Notes: a model not told the origin generated them from the letters alone. Counted from the stretch's first letter, positions 52,301 through 63,530 are shown. The stretch is DNA of 64,000 nucleotides from Nansenia antarctica (GCA_963989245.1 CAXDII010000841.1:1-64000); one strand, 5' to 3'. Made by a program: numbers and translations.

Positions 52301-52559
52301 TGAACAAAAAATTAATCTGTCCTCACCACCACTATAGGCTGTACAATAGTTCACTAAGTCACCAACTGTCACATCTATAGTTCACCAACTGTCACATCTA
52401 TTCGGTTGTTAAGTCGTGACGTGTTTCCGGGTCTAAAGTTAGCTGAGGTGCTGTCTTCGAAATGCCTCAGTAATAATAATAATTAATTATATTTGTATAG
52501 CGCTTTTCCGAGGCTCAAAGACGCTGACAACTATGGGAAAAACAGGAAAGTGCCGTGTC

Positions 52560-52845
52560 CCTTGTTGTATGAATGAGACAGTTCCGCCTACCAATGGTAT
52601 CACATTGCTCAAGCCAACCAACGACTTCTAGCCAATCGGAGGCAGAGTAGTGGGGCGGGCCTTAAGAAGTTGAATGAGTGTAATGTTAGCTTGTAGAGAC
52701 GTTCGCTTTTAGCAGCCCGCTATCTCACTAACTTTAGTAAGAGTCTATTAAAATGGAAGCCAAGTTTCTTAAACCTGGCGAAGACACAGCTATACTAGAA
52801 CGGGGAGTAAGGAATAAATGGTGCTGGGCATGGAGAGGAGAGTAG
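52560..52845. mobile_element. Second copy of the dispersed element at 49650-49845
   Basis: GAGACAGTTCCGCCTACCAA to GAGTCTATTAAAATGGAAGCC is almost identical to 49650-49845, then continues as AAGTTTCTTAAACCTGGCGA, possibly the start of a transposase frame. Confidence 0.65.
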
Positions 52846-52902
52846 CAGGGTTTTTCCTGCATAGAGAACTATGAGGCGGCCGCCTCCGTCATAGCCGCCG
52901 AC

Positions 52903-55233
52903 TATGGCAAGCCGTTTTAACATTTATTAGCTAAATTTGACTAGTCGTAATTCGATTTTTACTAGTCTAAATTTGTATTCAAGATATCTATAACGTCATT
53001 CTGACTAGTCAAAACGACAGTTAGAGATATCTGTAATTCAGTTTTGACTAGTCAAAATTGAATTACAGATATCAGCAGTGATGTCACCGAAAAAGACACT
53101 CAACTCGTCACACATCCTTAAATGACATTGCAGATATCTGTAATTCAGTTTTGACTAGTCAAAATAATAGTTGCAGATATCTCAAACGCAGTGGCGGGCG
53201 GTGCATTTCACACCTAGGCCTTCAGTGATGTCCGACACATTCCTACCTGAATTATTCTACCTCTTAATACCATCGTTATGACGCCATGGCTCTAGAAACT
53301 AGACAGAAACACAGTATAACCGGGCGTTGCATCACCTTAACATAGTCAGACAAGTACAACAGAGTTATATTAATATTTCCGAAGCATTTTTAATCAATAA
53401 ATCCGCATTTACAATGAAGAGTGTTAAACTAACATCTTTAAGATCGCTACATTACCCACGTCTGTCGTCTCGTCCACCATAATAGCGACAAAGGGTGCCT
53501 TTTTAATCTCCATTTTGATCTCTTCTCCCATCACTTTAGCAATAGCAAAAATCAGGTCGTTTTGTATTTTGCCTGACGTCCCAGTAAACACTTTGTTTGT
53601 GGACAGGTGGTAATGTAAATCTGGGTTGTTTTCAGCCAGAAAAGAAAGAAGCTCAACGTAGTTTCCTCTGTTTGTGGACTCGGCGCTTTTATCGTGTCCC
53701 CTAAATGAAAGTTATTGTTTACCCAAAAACAGGACACAATCGATCAGTATTATCGATCAGTCAACGAAAGCTTTCGTTGTTGAGCTCCGTTTCCCTGCGC
53801 ACTTTCAAAAGTTTCACATCTACCGGCATAGTTACGCATCTCAATAGTGAATATCAATAGTGCGTATCAATAGTGCGTATCAATAGTGCGTATCCAATCA
53901 AAAGACGTGCTGGGTGCTGACATCATTGAGCCTTACAGCAGGCGCCGTTGTTGCTTTTGTTCGCATCTACGTAGGTTTACTAGGTACGCCACAGGTTTTC
54001 TCGTTCCAACGTTAAGTTACAGGTCGTATCCGCGGCACCGTTTAGCGTGCAGGCGGGCAGATTTTGGAGCCCCCTAGCAACACATTTTAATTGGATAAAA
54101 GCTCTAACATAAAGGCCAGCCCTCCAAATCTCAATCGGAGACTGGAAGCAGCGCAACCAAGAGGAAAGCTATGAAATGAAGAGAATAGACTATGGGGAAT
54201 CATTAATACATATTTGTGGAAAAAATATATTAAAATAAAATGTATATTCTGATGATGTTTAGGCCAGCAGAGAAGGCCTTGCTGGCCCTGACGGCACACC
54301 ACTGCTCAAACGTCATTATGACTAGTCCGAATTGTATTGCATGACGATGCTCATGATGCGAGGTATCTCATGATATTGGCGGGACCAGCAAAGCATTTGA
54401 TGAGTGTTGGCAGAAGCAATGGCGGTTGCTGTGGTGGAGGATAGCGCGAAAATGCCATGAAATGGAGAGAATATATCATCAAGGGATTTGTGGTGAACGT
54501 GAGATTGGTTCACTAGATGCTTGTACTACAAATCTACAGCGCATTGCAGATGTGTTGACTCCAGACACACTTGAGGAAGCTGCTCCCGCGTTTTCTGACA
54601 ACAGACATATCTGAAACATAATTTCGCCTAGTTTAAACTCTAATTTAAGATATCTGTAATAACATTTCGACTAGGCAGAATGAAAGTAAAGACATCACCA
54701 ATTTGAGATATCAATCATTAAAATGAATTTCAAGATATCTATAACTTTATAATAGATATCTACAATTAAATTACGACTATTCCTAATTCCAGTTTGAGAT
54801 ATCTACAACTTCATTCAAGATATCTTCAACTTAATTTAAGATATCTTAAAGGACAATGTAGATATCTTGAATTAATGGGAATTAAAGACATCTTGAACTG
54901 GAATTATGACTAGTCAGAATGAAACCGTAGATATCTGAAACTGTAATTACAACTAGTCATAATTCAGTTGCAGATATCGGCAATGTGAATAGCTGATATC
55001 TACAACTGAATTGTAGATATCTGTAATGACAAACCCCATACACTTGAATGGCAAAATACATTTGAATCTTACTAGTCAAAATATAATTACAGATATCTGA
55101 AATGTGAGTTTCGATTAGTCAAAATATAATTAAAGATATCTTGAATTTGAGTTTTGACTAGGCAAAATGATGTTGCAGATATCAGTAATGAATATCCATT
55201 GTAGCTAATAAATGTTAAAACGGCTTGCCATAG
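52903..55233. mobile_element. Foldback element made of GATATC / ACTAGT palindrome modules
   Basis: CTATGGCAAGCCGTTTTAAC then ATTTATTAGCTA at the left is the reverse complement of the right end (55202-55233). The interior (52935-53180 and 54320-55195) is dozens of short modules of AGATATCTGTAATTCAGTTT and TTGACTAGTCAAAAT type, with GATATC and ACTAGTC alternating every 20-50 bp on both strands. Confidence 0.8.
53189..54304 (-). mobile_element. Inner hAT element with DUF4371-type transposase remnant, 8-bp duplication
   Basis: CAGTGGCGGGCGGTGC at the left, GGCACACCACTG at the right; perfect 8-bp duplications CTCAAACG (53181-53188, 54305-54312). On the minus strand about 53700-53440 encodes a remnant like hAT/TTF-type transposases (RGNYVELLSFLAENNPDLHY, KIQNDLIFAIAKVMGEEI, APFVAIMVDETTDV). 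Mostly deleted, so non-autonomous. Confidence 0.85.
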
Positions 55234-55904
55234 CCTCCAGCTCTCAACAAAACTTTGACGGTCGTATTTTCTACAAGCATTTCTAACTGCAATTGCGGCA
55301 TTGCGCCGACGTGGTGGCGGGGGCGCTGTTTCACAGATAAGTTAGCTTTCGTGTTTGCTAGCGAAACAGCTGATAGTTGATGTTGACTGCTCAAGGAGAA
55401 TACATAAGTACAGAATGCCTGAGAGCCTTATATTGCATTATATTACATTATATTTTGAATGGTCATCTGGTGCCTGAATATTGTTTTTTCCTTTACATAT
55501 ATAATGACATTTCCACCATACATTGATGGAGAAAGGGCACAAATTGGTGCATATCAATTCACCAGAATGCAAGAAATTAAATGTTTGATGTTTAAGGACC
55601 CCCAGACAGCCCCGCTTCATGGGTCCCCCCCGATGTCAAACACCACTGGTACCACCTCCGCCTCATTTTGAGCCAGGAAAAACCCTGAGTAGTGACGGGA
55701 AGCCTTATGGGACGTGGTGCCAAGAAGGAGAATATAAGTGATAGTGGCTTAATAAGTAATCAGTTTGTTCTTTTAAAGACATGTATATATTTTATTCTGT
55801 ATTGTTATAGTGATAGTGGCTTAATAAGTGATGCAATCAGTTTGGCCTTTTAAAGACATCTAAATATATTATTTTATTTTGTATTGAGTATAAAACAGTA
55901 TTAT

Positions 55905-56088
55905 GAATGAATGAATGAATGGTCTTTATTGTCATTAATACAGTACAGGTACCATACAACGAAATTTAGGAGGGGGGGCTCCCCTGGTGCTTGGAAAAAG
56001 ACTAAAAACACGAGGGCCAAGGGTAAAATAAAAAAGGGAAAAGAGCTGGTTTACATAAATAAAGGCTATGTTATAGGGCTGTCCCAAA
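55905..56088 (-). mobile_element. LINE 3' end, minus orientation
   Basis: (TGAA)n TGGTCTTTATTGTCATTAAT, GGAGGGGGGGCTCCCCTGGT and GAGCTGGTTTACATAAATAA, the family of 25985-26835. It is cut at about 56088 by the next element. Confidence 0.85.
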
Positions 56089-56400
56089 CGACTATTTTTC
56101 TAACGATTAATCTAGCGATTATTTTTCCGGTTAGTCGATTACTCTAACGACTAATTTAACGATTAGTCTAACGGTTATATGCTTTACTGTTCGATTAATG
56201 TATCACTTAATTTCCCCCAAAATAATGGCTGTATTGTCTCTCTCTGTTTAACAGTGTCTTTATAAAGCACTCTGGGTAATAGCTGCTGCTCTTATAAAAC
56301 AAAGCAGCGTGTGACATGCACATTACTCAGACGGCCGCCCCTTTAAATGATCAGCTGATGTATGGGGGCTGTCTGTGGGCCCGCAATTAAACACAGACAC
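56087..56400. mobile_element. hAT-like element start (TAGGGCTGTCCC)
   Basis: TAGGGCTGTCCCAAACGACT with repeated ACGATTAATCTAGCGATTA and GTTAGTCGATTACTCTAACG subterminal motifs is a known style of hAT-type end. The right end was not found before 58.1 kb. Confidence 0.5.
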
Positions 56401-56524
56401 CTTTAATTCGGCGACCTGCTACTACTACTACTACTACTACTGTAACTGCCTCTGTCAAACAGCCCCAGACACAGGGCAGACTCACTGCTATGTTTAGCCA
56501 ACTTGAATGCCAACATGGCCATCA

Positions 56525-56700
56525 GGGTTTTTCCTGGCTCAAAATGAGGCGGAGGTGGTACCAGTGGTGTTTGACATCGGGGGGGACCCATGAAGCAGGG
56601 CTGTCTGGGGGTCCTTAAACATCAAACACTTAATTTCTTGCATTCTGGTGAATTGATATGCACCAATTTGTGCCCTTTCTGCATCAATTTATGGTGGAAA
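56525..56700 (-). mobile_element. Inverted partial copy of the 55465-55687 hAT end
   Basis: CAGGGTTTTTCCTGGCTCAA through TTGTGCCCTTTCTGCATCAA is the reverse complement of 55525-55687 with few changes. Confidence 0.85.
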
Positions 56701-56822
56701 TGTCATTATTTATGTAATAACACCACACAGGCATTAATAAACACCTAATGGATCAGATTATGTAAAAAACTCAATATTGACAAAAATGGAGATAGAACCT
56801 TACAATTCTAACATCACGAAAT
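56700..56822. mobile_element. MITE right end (family of 33465-33715), reverse oriented
   Basis: CACCACACAGGCATTAATAA, TAATGGATCAGATTATGTAA and GGAGATAGAACCTTACAATT then CTAACATCACG. Only half of the element. Confidence 0.8.
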
Positions 56823-57355
56823 GCTGCTAAATGTGTCTTTACGCGCCGCTTCCGACCCTTAAAAGTTGTAGTTCCGTAGTTGTGATGTAATTTGCATGTG
56901 TTTCCCCCCCCCCCCCCAATTAAATACTATGTTCATGCTACTCAATTGACTGTTTACGAGCACGGTATTATTTCCTCAAGATATCGACGTTTGGAATGGA
57001 AAGAGAGCACCGACATGACTTGTTTTGTGTTAACAATAGTTCATATAGTATATTGTGTGTGTGTACTATAGGATTGCTTCAATAAAACCTAGTCCTGGTT
57101 AAGCAATCTGAATATATTTATAACCTTGCCAATCAAAACCACCTGCATATCAATTAGGTCTCTTCCTTCCTGACAGCCATCCACTTTTTTCCCTCATTGT
57201 GTTACTAAATGCCAAATCAGTGATTGCACTGTCCTCAAGTCGAGTGATGCAAACTGCCAGTTATCGAAAGAGGGGATTGCGCAGGTATTTAATTTTGATC
57301 ATCATTATCCCTGCATTAAAATAACTGTCCATTAATAATACCACTAAAGATTAAT
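56823..57355. other. Non-coding, nothing recognised apart from a C12 run
   Basis: C-run at 56905-56917; rest unassigned, possibly interior of the element starting at 56087. Confidence 0.4.
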
Positions 57356-57972
57356 TCACATACATAAACGGAGACGAGCTAAATGCTGCAGCTCGCATTT
57401 TGACTGGGTCCAAGAAATACGACCAGATCTCACCAGTGCTGGCCTCCCTTCATTGGCTCCCTGTCCATGTTAGAGCGGATTTCAAGTTGCTCCTGTTAAC
57501 ATACAAAGCTATAAATGGCACTGCTCCTTCTTATTTAAAGGACCGTCTCGTCCCATATGAGCCCTCAAGGGCTCTGCGCTCACAAGGCTCTGCCCTGCTC
57601 ATTATTCCGCTGGGTTAGAAGAAAGACAATCGGTGAGCGTGCGTTCTCCTTCCGTGCACCAACTCTCTGGAACCGTCTTCCACTGGATATCAGACAGGCA
57701 GAATCAGTAGAAGTGTTTAAAAATAAGCTGTCATAAGCTGTTTTTTTGTGCTGTTGTAATTTATGTGTGTTTTTAAATTGAAATAGTTGTTTTTAAATTT
57801 GTTTAAAATGTACGTTTTTACCTATTATATTTGTGGTGCGAAATTGTGTGTTTTTAAAATTGAAATAGCTGTTTTTATATTGTTTAAAATGTGTTGTTTT
57901 TTACCTATTGTACTTGTAAAGCACTTTGACGTAAAGTGCTATATATATATAAATAAAGTTATTATTAATTGA
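57356..57972 (+). mobile_element. 5'-truncated LINE (L2-like) C-terminal fragment with 3' end
   Basis: Open frame encodes LTGSKKYDQISPVLASLHWL, VHVRADFKLLLLTYKAINGT and, after a frameshift near 57617, GERAFSFRAPTLWNRLPLDI. This block is the conserved end of L2-type RT proteins. The 3' end is AAAGCACTTTGACGTAAAGT then (TA)n and AAATAAAGTTATTATT. Confidence 0.8.
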
Positions 57973-58530
57973 AGTGTCGTAGACAATTCCTCAATCAAAT
58001 CACGTGACATCTGTCCATCAGCGGCACACGTCACTTCTCCTCCGTCAGCGAAGAGAACACTAGCACGTTGCCAGATTCGTTTCTAATAAATCCAAACCTT
58101 ATTTTTGACCAGCCGTCGACTGTCCTATCGATGTATTAGGCAACTTTGCAAAAAGGTTAGTACAGTAGGCCTACAACTAATGACCCTAGCCACTGCTAAG
58201 TAGATAATGATAATATGATTAGCTATAAGGCCTAGCATGCTCGTTAACACGCAGCATGTCCATTAAACTGTCACTACCAGCTAGCGGTAGCCATGTTGAG
58301 TGATTCTCGAAGGTCCACGTGTCCCGTGGGATTTTGTGACAATCATACATGTATTATTGCAATATACAACTATACAAAGAGTTATTCATGATTTTATGAT
58401 GATTTTATTTACTATTTGAATTCACTATATGAGTACTTTGTACGCACTCATTTCCCAATACGAAAGGGAAATTATATATCCCCCCAAAACGGTCTGTTTC
58501 ACTGGTAGGGAAATTATCAGCGGTTTTCTG
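57973..58530. other. Non-coding, nothing recognised
   Basis: No exon or repeat family identified. Confidence 0.35.
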
Positions 58531-58539
58531 CGGATTCGC

Positions 58540-59055
58540 TGAATGAATGAATGAATGAATGAATGGTCTTTATTGTCATTGCTATAGTACAGGTACCAAA
58601 CAACGAAATTTGGGAGGGGGGGCTCCCCTGGTGCTAGGAAAAAAAAAACTAAAAACAAGAAGGGAAAAGAGCTGGTTTACATAAATAAAGGCTATGTACA
58701 CTATCCACTATACTATACTATACAATAAAACACTGTGCTGTACTCTATGCTATGCTATACCTATTCTAACATTTCCTATCTCTGAACCTTATGTACCCGA
58801 GGGTTGTCATATTGCACATAGTGTTATTGCACATTCATTTAAAGTGTCGCAGTTTGCAGGTTTGAAATGTTCACAGTTGTGTTTCAGTGTTGCACTTGAT
58901 TTCAATCTAGTAGCTGCCATCAAATTGTCTAGATTGTCCAGGGCCTAGAACCTAGGTCTTTGCTGTGTTCAGGGCCTGAATGGCCCTGGGGTAGAAGCTG
59001 AGCTTCAGTCTGTTTGTCCTTGCGAACATGGTCCTGAACCGCCTGTCCGAGGTGT
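58540..59055 (-). mobile_element. LINE 3' part, minus orientation, longest copy of this family
   Basis: (TGAA)n TGGTCTTTATTGTCATTGCT to AGCTGGTTTACATAAATAAA, then back into the RT end (TAGAACCTAGGTCTTTGCTG, CAGGGCCTGAATGGCCCTGG). Matches 26380-26830 in reverse. Confidence 0.85.
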
Positions 59056-59330
59056 GCTGTGTGGGTAGTTCGGCGAAATAACACGGTTCCCGGGAATAAA
59101 ATTGACAATTACATTGACATTTATGATCAAATAATGGTTGTGGTCATGTATTATTAGCGACCCCCACAGATGTATGATTTTACTGCTTTCATGGGAGCTC
59201 AGACCTTCCTTATGGGAGCTCAGCTCCCATTGGCTCCCACATAACTCGAACCCTGTATTTAGGTGACTTGAGTACCTGCTGTCAATTCTTACGCATTATT
59301 ACCCTTTACCTCCTTGTACTCTCCCTTCCC

Positions 59331-59336
<6 letters not shown>

Positions 59337-59391
<55 letters not shown>
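59337..59391. repeat. (CT)n microsatellite forming an acceptor tract
   Basis: Pure CT run ending in CAG at 59393, the splice acceptor of the exon at 59394. Confidence 0.95.
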
Positions 59392-59393
<2 letters not shown>

Positions 59394-59394
<1 letters not shown>

Positions 59395-59473
59395 ATGGAG
59401 GTGGAGGACTCAGAGGTCATCGAGATTAGTGACGATGACGAAGACGATGATGACGTCATCGCCGTGGACTGTC
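59394..59473 (+). CDS. Exon with SUMO-interaction-like acidic motif, same gene as 51541-51655
   Basis: Acceptor is the (CT)n tract plus CAG; donor GTACGT at 59474. Joined in phase 2 to the exon at 51541-51655 it reads NMEVEDSEVIEISDDDEDDD then DVIAVDC. A hydrophobic VIEI core followed by acidic residues is the layout of a SUMO-interaction motif. The phases match without a stop. The family is not recognised and other exons are not visible, the Gmr1-like element lying right after it. Confidence 0.5.
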
Positions 59474-60343
59474 GTACGTTTTGATGTTTACCTACAACTA
59501 CTTAAAACACAAAAACAAACCTTGTCTAAACAGGGTAGCCCCCAATGAGACAGTATTTTGTCGTCTCTGGCATCTTGCCACTATGTACCTCTGTTAGACA
59601 TGATTTTTTCAGACTGTCCAGACAGAACATGTCAGCCCTTTGATTAATGGATTTCTGTTTCCTACCCGAACAACCCGAACGGCAGCGCGGTGAACTGGTA
59701 TAGACCGCGCGGGCTGGAGAACGCCGTTTTCTCGCGGGACCCTGGCGACAGCGGAATCTGCCAGTATCCCTTCGTACAGTCCAGGGTCGTATAGAATTTA
59801 GCCGCGCCAAGCCGGTCCAAGAGCTCGTCGACCCTGGGCATTGGATAGGCATCGAATTTAGACACCGCGTTCACCCGTCGGTAGTCCACACAGAACCGTA
59901 CAGCCCCATCTCGCTTAGTCACCAGCACGATAGGGCTGCACCAATCACTGTGGGACTCTTCTACCACGCCCAGTTCCAGCATTGCCTCTAATTCCCGGCT
60001 CACCACGTCGCGTTTGTGAGCCGGCAGTCTATACGGCCGTGTACGCACCGTAACGCCCGGTGGCGTCTCTATGTGGTGTTCTATCAGCGTGGTGCGCCCG
60101 GGTAGGGGGGAAAACACGTCAGCGAACCTCCGTTGCAACTCGGCCACGTCCGCTCGCTGGGCCGCCGAAAGATGGTCTCCTAAGTGGGCCGGGGTACTAA
60201 TTTTAGACTTTGGGACCTCCGGCCCGAACTCATCCCTCTCGGGAAGTAGCGTAGCCAGCACGACAGGGATCACCTCGGTCCATTTTTGAAGGAGATTTAC
60301 GTGGTATATCTGCGTGCTATCCCCCCGATCCGAACGCACCACC

Positions 60344-61285
60344 TCATAGTCCACCTCCCCCACCCGCCGTGTGACCGCGAACGGTCCCATATAAGAGCTC
60401 AAATGGGGAAAACCCAGTGGAAGCCTTGGGGACTTCCCGCACCGCGAATAACAGGGGGGCTAGCCATTGGTGCCAATTTTGACTATCCTCGTGAACGAAC
60501 TTACGGATCATTGATTTTAGCGTCCGGTTGAACCGCTCGCACAGACCATCGCTGGCCGGGTGGTACACGCTCGTCCGGACCGCTTTAATATTCAATAATC
60601 CGTACAGCTCTTTGAGGGTGCGTGACATAAAATTGGTACCTTGGTCAGTGAGGATCTCTTTCGGGATCCCCACCCGGGAGATGACCTGAAACAACGCCTG
60701 CGCCACACTCTTCGCGGAGATGGAGCGCAGGGGAATTGCCTCGGGGTATCGGGTTGCGTAATCTATCAAAACTAACACAAACCGATAGCCTTGTGCACAT
60801 CGATCTAATGGGCCGATAATGTCCATTCCAATACGGTCAAACGGGGCCTCAACCAGGGGGAGAGGGTATAACGGCGCCCGCGGGACGGCCGGGGGGTTGG
60901 CTAGCTGGCATTCGCGGCAGGATGCGCACCACCGGCGCACCTCCGCCCGTATCCCCGGCCAGTAGAATCGGTCCATTATGCGACTAAGTGTTTTATCATA
61001 TCCTAGGTGGCCCGCCATGGGGTTATAATGTGCCGCCTGGAATATCGATTCCCGGCGGCCCCGGGGAACCAGCAACTGGGTGACGTCCTCTTCCCTGCGA
61101 GTGTCACGACTCACTCTATATAGTCTGTCCCTAACCAACGTAAAGTATGGGGGAGCGAGCGCCGCGTCTGGCCGTACCCGTGCACCATCAATCACCATCA
61201 CCTGGTCATAGGCTGAGCGTAGGGTAGCGTCACGAGACTGTTCGAGGGGAAAATCTCCCACCGGAGGAAACACCGGCAGCGGCAC
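60344..61285 (-). pseudogene. Gmr1-like integrase
   Basis: Zinc-binding HHCC end (H..CASCRECQ), catalytic D in MDIIGPL, second D in LTDQGTNF and the Glu in a CERFNRTLKS context are visible. The frame ends in a 3' shift at about 60.4 kb shortly after FSPFELLYG. Confidence 0.85.
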
Positions 61286-62511
61286 CTCGGGTGGCTCGGA
61301 CTAACCGCCGCCTTGACTCTATATTTTCTCCCATTATATTTAATCTCGATGGGGACCACCGGGTATACGTGAACATCCCCATGCACACACAGTATTGACA
61401 CCCTCGATGCCCCCACCAATGCCCCTGGTCGCACCAGGCGCTGGTGGATCATAGACTGTAGGCAGCCCGAATCCAGCAGCGCCTCGTGCGTACCCCGCTG
61501 CATCCTTACCCGGATGCGGTACACCTCGCTCGGGTCCGGGGGAGGGGTGACCTCGTCGGCGGTGGGGACAGCCCGGCCGACCTCCATAGCTGGGCACTCC
61601 CGGCGGCGGTGGCCAGGCTGGCCGCACCGCCAGCACCCCTCCTCTGCCGCTTGTGGGGCTCTCTGTGGGGTGAAGGCCGCGCCCCCCTGCGTTGCCTCCG
61701 GCCACCCACCCCGGGGAGCGGCCATCGGCCTCTCACGCCGTGTCCCCGCCACGGGTCCGGTCCAGGCAGCCCCCCCCTCCTGGCGGCGGGGAGCTGGGAC
61801 CGGGACCACGGCGGGTCCCGCCACCCCCGCGACTGGAGAGGGCAGGTGGTTCTCGGCCAGCCCGATGGCGGTGGTGAGGTTGGCGGGCCGGTGGTAGGCT
61901 ACCCAGGCAGCGGTCCGCGCCGGTAGGCCCCCCACGAACCTCTCCAGGGCGACCTGCTCCACCACCTCCGCCGCCGATCTCTCCTCGGGCTGCAGCCACC
62001 GCCGCGCCATGTCCATCACCTGCTGGCCGTACAGGAACGGCCTCCCGCCGGCCTCCAGGGTCAGGGCACGGAGCCGGCGCCGGTGCTCTTCCGGGCTCAG
62101 CCCGAGCCGGTCCCGGATGGCCCTGACCACTGTCGGGTAGTCGGCCTGGCTGGCCGCCGGGAGACCCGCCAGCGCGAGCTGCGCCTCCCCGATCAGCAGG
62201 GGTCGGAGCTGGTGGGCCCACTCGTCCTCTGGCCACCGTTGTCTCCGGGCCACCTGCTCGAACGTCTCAATGTACGCCTCCGGGTCGTCCCCCTCCGTCA
62301 TCCGCAACATCCGGACTCGGGTCCCACCGCCTGCCACGCCGTAGTCCCCGTACCCCTCCCGGTCGCGGATGATGGCCCGGAGGTCCGCCCGGTCCTCGGC
62401 CTGGGCGCGGGCCATGTCCATCAGGGCGTCGTGGCTGGCCCGCGCCATCGCCGCCTGCTGCTCTTGCAGCTGTGCCAGGTGGGCGAGTACGTGTCCCAGG
62501 GGCGACTCCAT
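61198..62511 (-). pseudogene. Gmr1-like gag and protease frame
   Basis: Starts at 62511 just downstream of the primer-binding site. It holds a gag region with GDDPEAYIETFEQVARRQRW and a helical domain akin to SCAN domains (LSPEEHRRRLRALTLEAGGR, SAAEVVEQVALERFVGGLP), then a CCHC knuckle and a DSG-type protease motif. It leaves frame near 61.29 kb. Confidence 0.85.
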
Positions 62512-62560
62512 GCCCCCGCCTGTCTGTTATTTGGGTGTTTGGGTCCGCCTCTCCTCTGTG

Positions 62561-62577
62561 CCTCACGTCGGGTGCCA
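62561..62577 (-). promoter_or_regulatory. Retrotransposon primer-binding site
   Basis: TGGCACCCGACGTGAGG immediately inside the LTR, beginning with the TGG that pairs with the CCA end of the primer tRNA. Confidence 0.7.
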
Positions 62578-62578
62578 C

Positions 62579-62973
62579 TGTAACAGGTTCGGGCACAGAG
62601 GGAGACAGACAATATGATTTGGCGGTTTAAGGAATGCGTTTTATTTGTGCAGCTGGTCTGGAGTCCGGTTTGGCTGAGCCTCGCTCAGGGGAGAACGTCC
62701 CCGCTCGCTTCCTGCCCGACCCTTCCGGTCGCGGCTCTCCTGTAGCGCTCTCCGACGTCTCTCTACAACCGACCCTCCGCTGCTTCTCCCCGCTTCCTCC
62801 GTTCTCCGCTCACCGCGTCCTACTCTGGGTCCCGGGGGAGAACAAAGCAACACATTAAGAGGGCGCGTTGATGAGGACCCAATTGGCATCAGCCGGTGCC
62901 AATTGCGCCCCCATCCCTTCACCAACCGTCCTGCGGCTCCCTCTGCAGGTCGGAACGCGTCATGTTCCCCACA
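62579..62973 (-). repeat. 5' LTR of the Gmr1-like element (395 bp)
   Basis: On the minus strand it starts TGTGGGGAACATGACGCG and ends CCTGTTACA, i.e. TGT...ACA. One base later lies TGGCACCCGACGTGAGG, complementary in style to a tRNA 3' end. AATAAAACGCATTCC inside may be the LTR polyadenylation signal. Confidence 0.8.
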
Positions 62974-63440
62974 CCTTCATAAGGTTTTAAACATCACCCC
63001 TTCCTTGTGTAGTGAACCTCGTTCTTCCATAATACAGTTTACGTTTGTTTGGTTCATCATTTGTATGAAGTGGTTGTGGACAACTAGTGATGACATTTTA
63101 GATTTAGAATAGAGGACAACAGTGTGCAAACAGCAGCGAGATTAAAGGACGTCCAATGGAACACAACACCGTAAAGACGCAATAAGTGTCTGCACCGTGT
63201 TTACACTGTTCTTGTTAATTTGTATTCATATAATCGTACATTACATTACTTTTTTTGTATCTTCACACTTGCTTTAGCTTTTAAAAAGAACAATTTAAAG
63301 GATAGATTATCATTGACAAAAGATATAGGAATGACATCTCTTTGAAGACAACTGTTTGGGGGAGGGGCCAAACAAAGGAAGCGCGCGGCAGGGTTTAAGT
63401 GTTTGAATTTGTGGCGGCAACGGCGTGGACGGTGCTCGTG
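62974..63440. other. Intergenic stretch
   Basis: Nothing recognised between the LTR and the histone promoter. GCGCGCGGCAGGG near 63380 raises GC content ahead of the promoter. Confidence 0.4.
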
Positions 63441-63441
63441 T

Positions 63442-63530
63442 CCAATGGCAGCCGGAGAAGGAGGCAACAACGAGCCAATGAGCGCGTCTATAGTCGCCAA
63501 CCAATCGGGGCACGACTGGGGGTTTATAAA
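63442..63530 (+). promoter_or_regulatory. Histone-type promoter: three CCAAT boxes and a TATA box
   Basis: CCAAT at 63442, 63475 and 63501, then TATAAA at 63525-63530, 58 bases before the H3 ATG. Multiple CCAAT boxes plus TATA is the usual layout of replication-dependent core histone promoters. Confidence 0.75.

Larger units (their letters stand above)
52846..55687. mobile_element. hAT-like element (outer), 2.8 kb with nested foldback and inner hAT
   Basis: CAGGGTTTTTCCTG at the left and CAGGAAAAACCCTG at the right are perfect inverted ends. AGTAG occurs on both sides (52841-52845, 55688-55692), a possible 5-bp duplication. GAGGCGG lies subterminally at both ends. A related inverted end is at 56525. 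Confidence 0.75.
59662..62973 (-). mobile_element. Gmr1-like Ty3/Gypsy retrotransposon, 5' two thirds (LTR, gag, PR, IN, start of RT)
   Basis: Minus strand: 5' LTR 62973-62579, primer-binding site, gag from 62511 with zinc knuckle CWRCGQPGHRRREC (about 61.6 kb), protease (ALLDSGCLQS, about 61.46 kb), integrase (61285-60380; HLGYDKTLSRIMDRFYWPGI, CASCRECQ, D...D...E core with MDIIGPL, LTDQGTNF, NRTLKSMIRKF), GPF-type C-terminal module (YMGPFAVTRRVGEVDYEVV) and then reverse transcriptase from about 60.08 kb (DWCSPIVLVTKRDGAVRFCV, GYWQIPLSP). Integrase precedes RT, the order of Gmr1 elements. Breaks: a frameshift between PR and IN, a deletion near 60.4 kb, and loss of everything after the first RT motifs, including RNase H and the 3' LTR. 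Confidence 0.9.

Noticed and set aside
61486..62583. Several GC-rich plus-strand frames of 60-166 codons
   Set aside because: Shadows of the minus-strand Gmr1-like gag; no recognisable domain.
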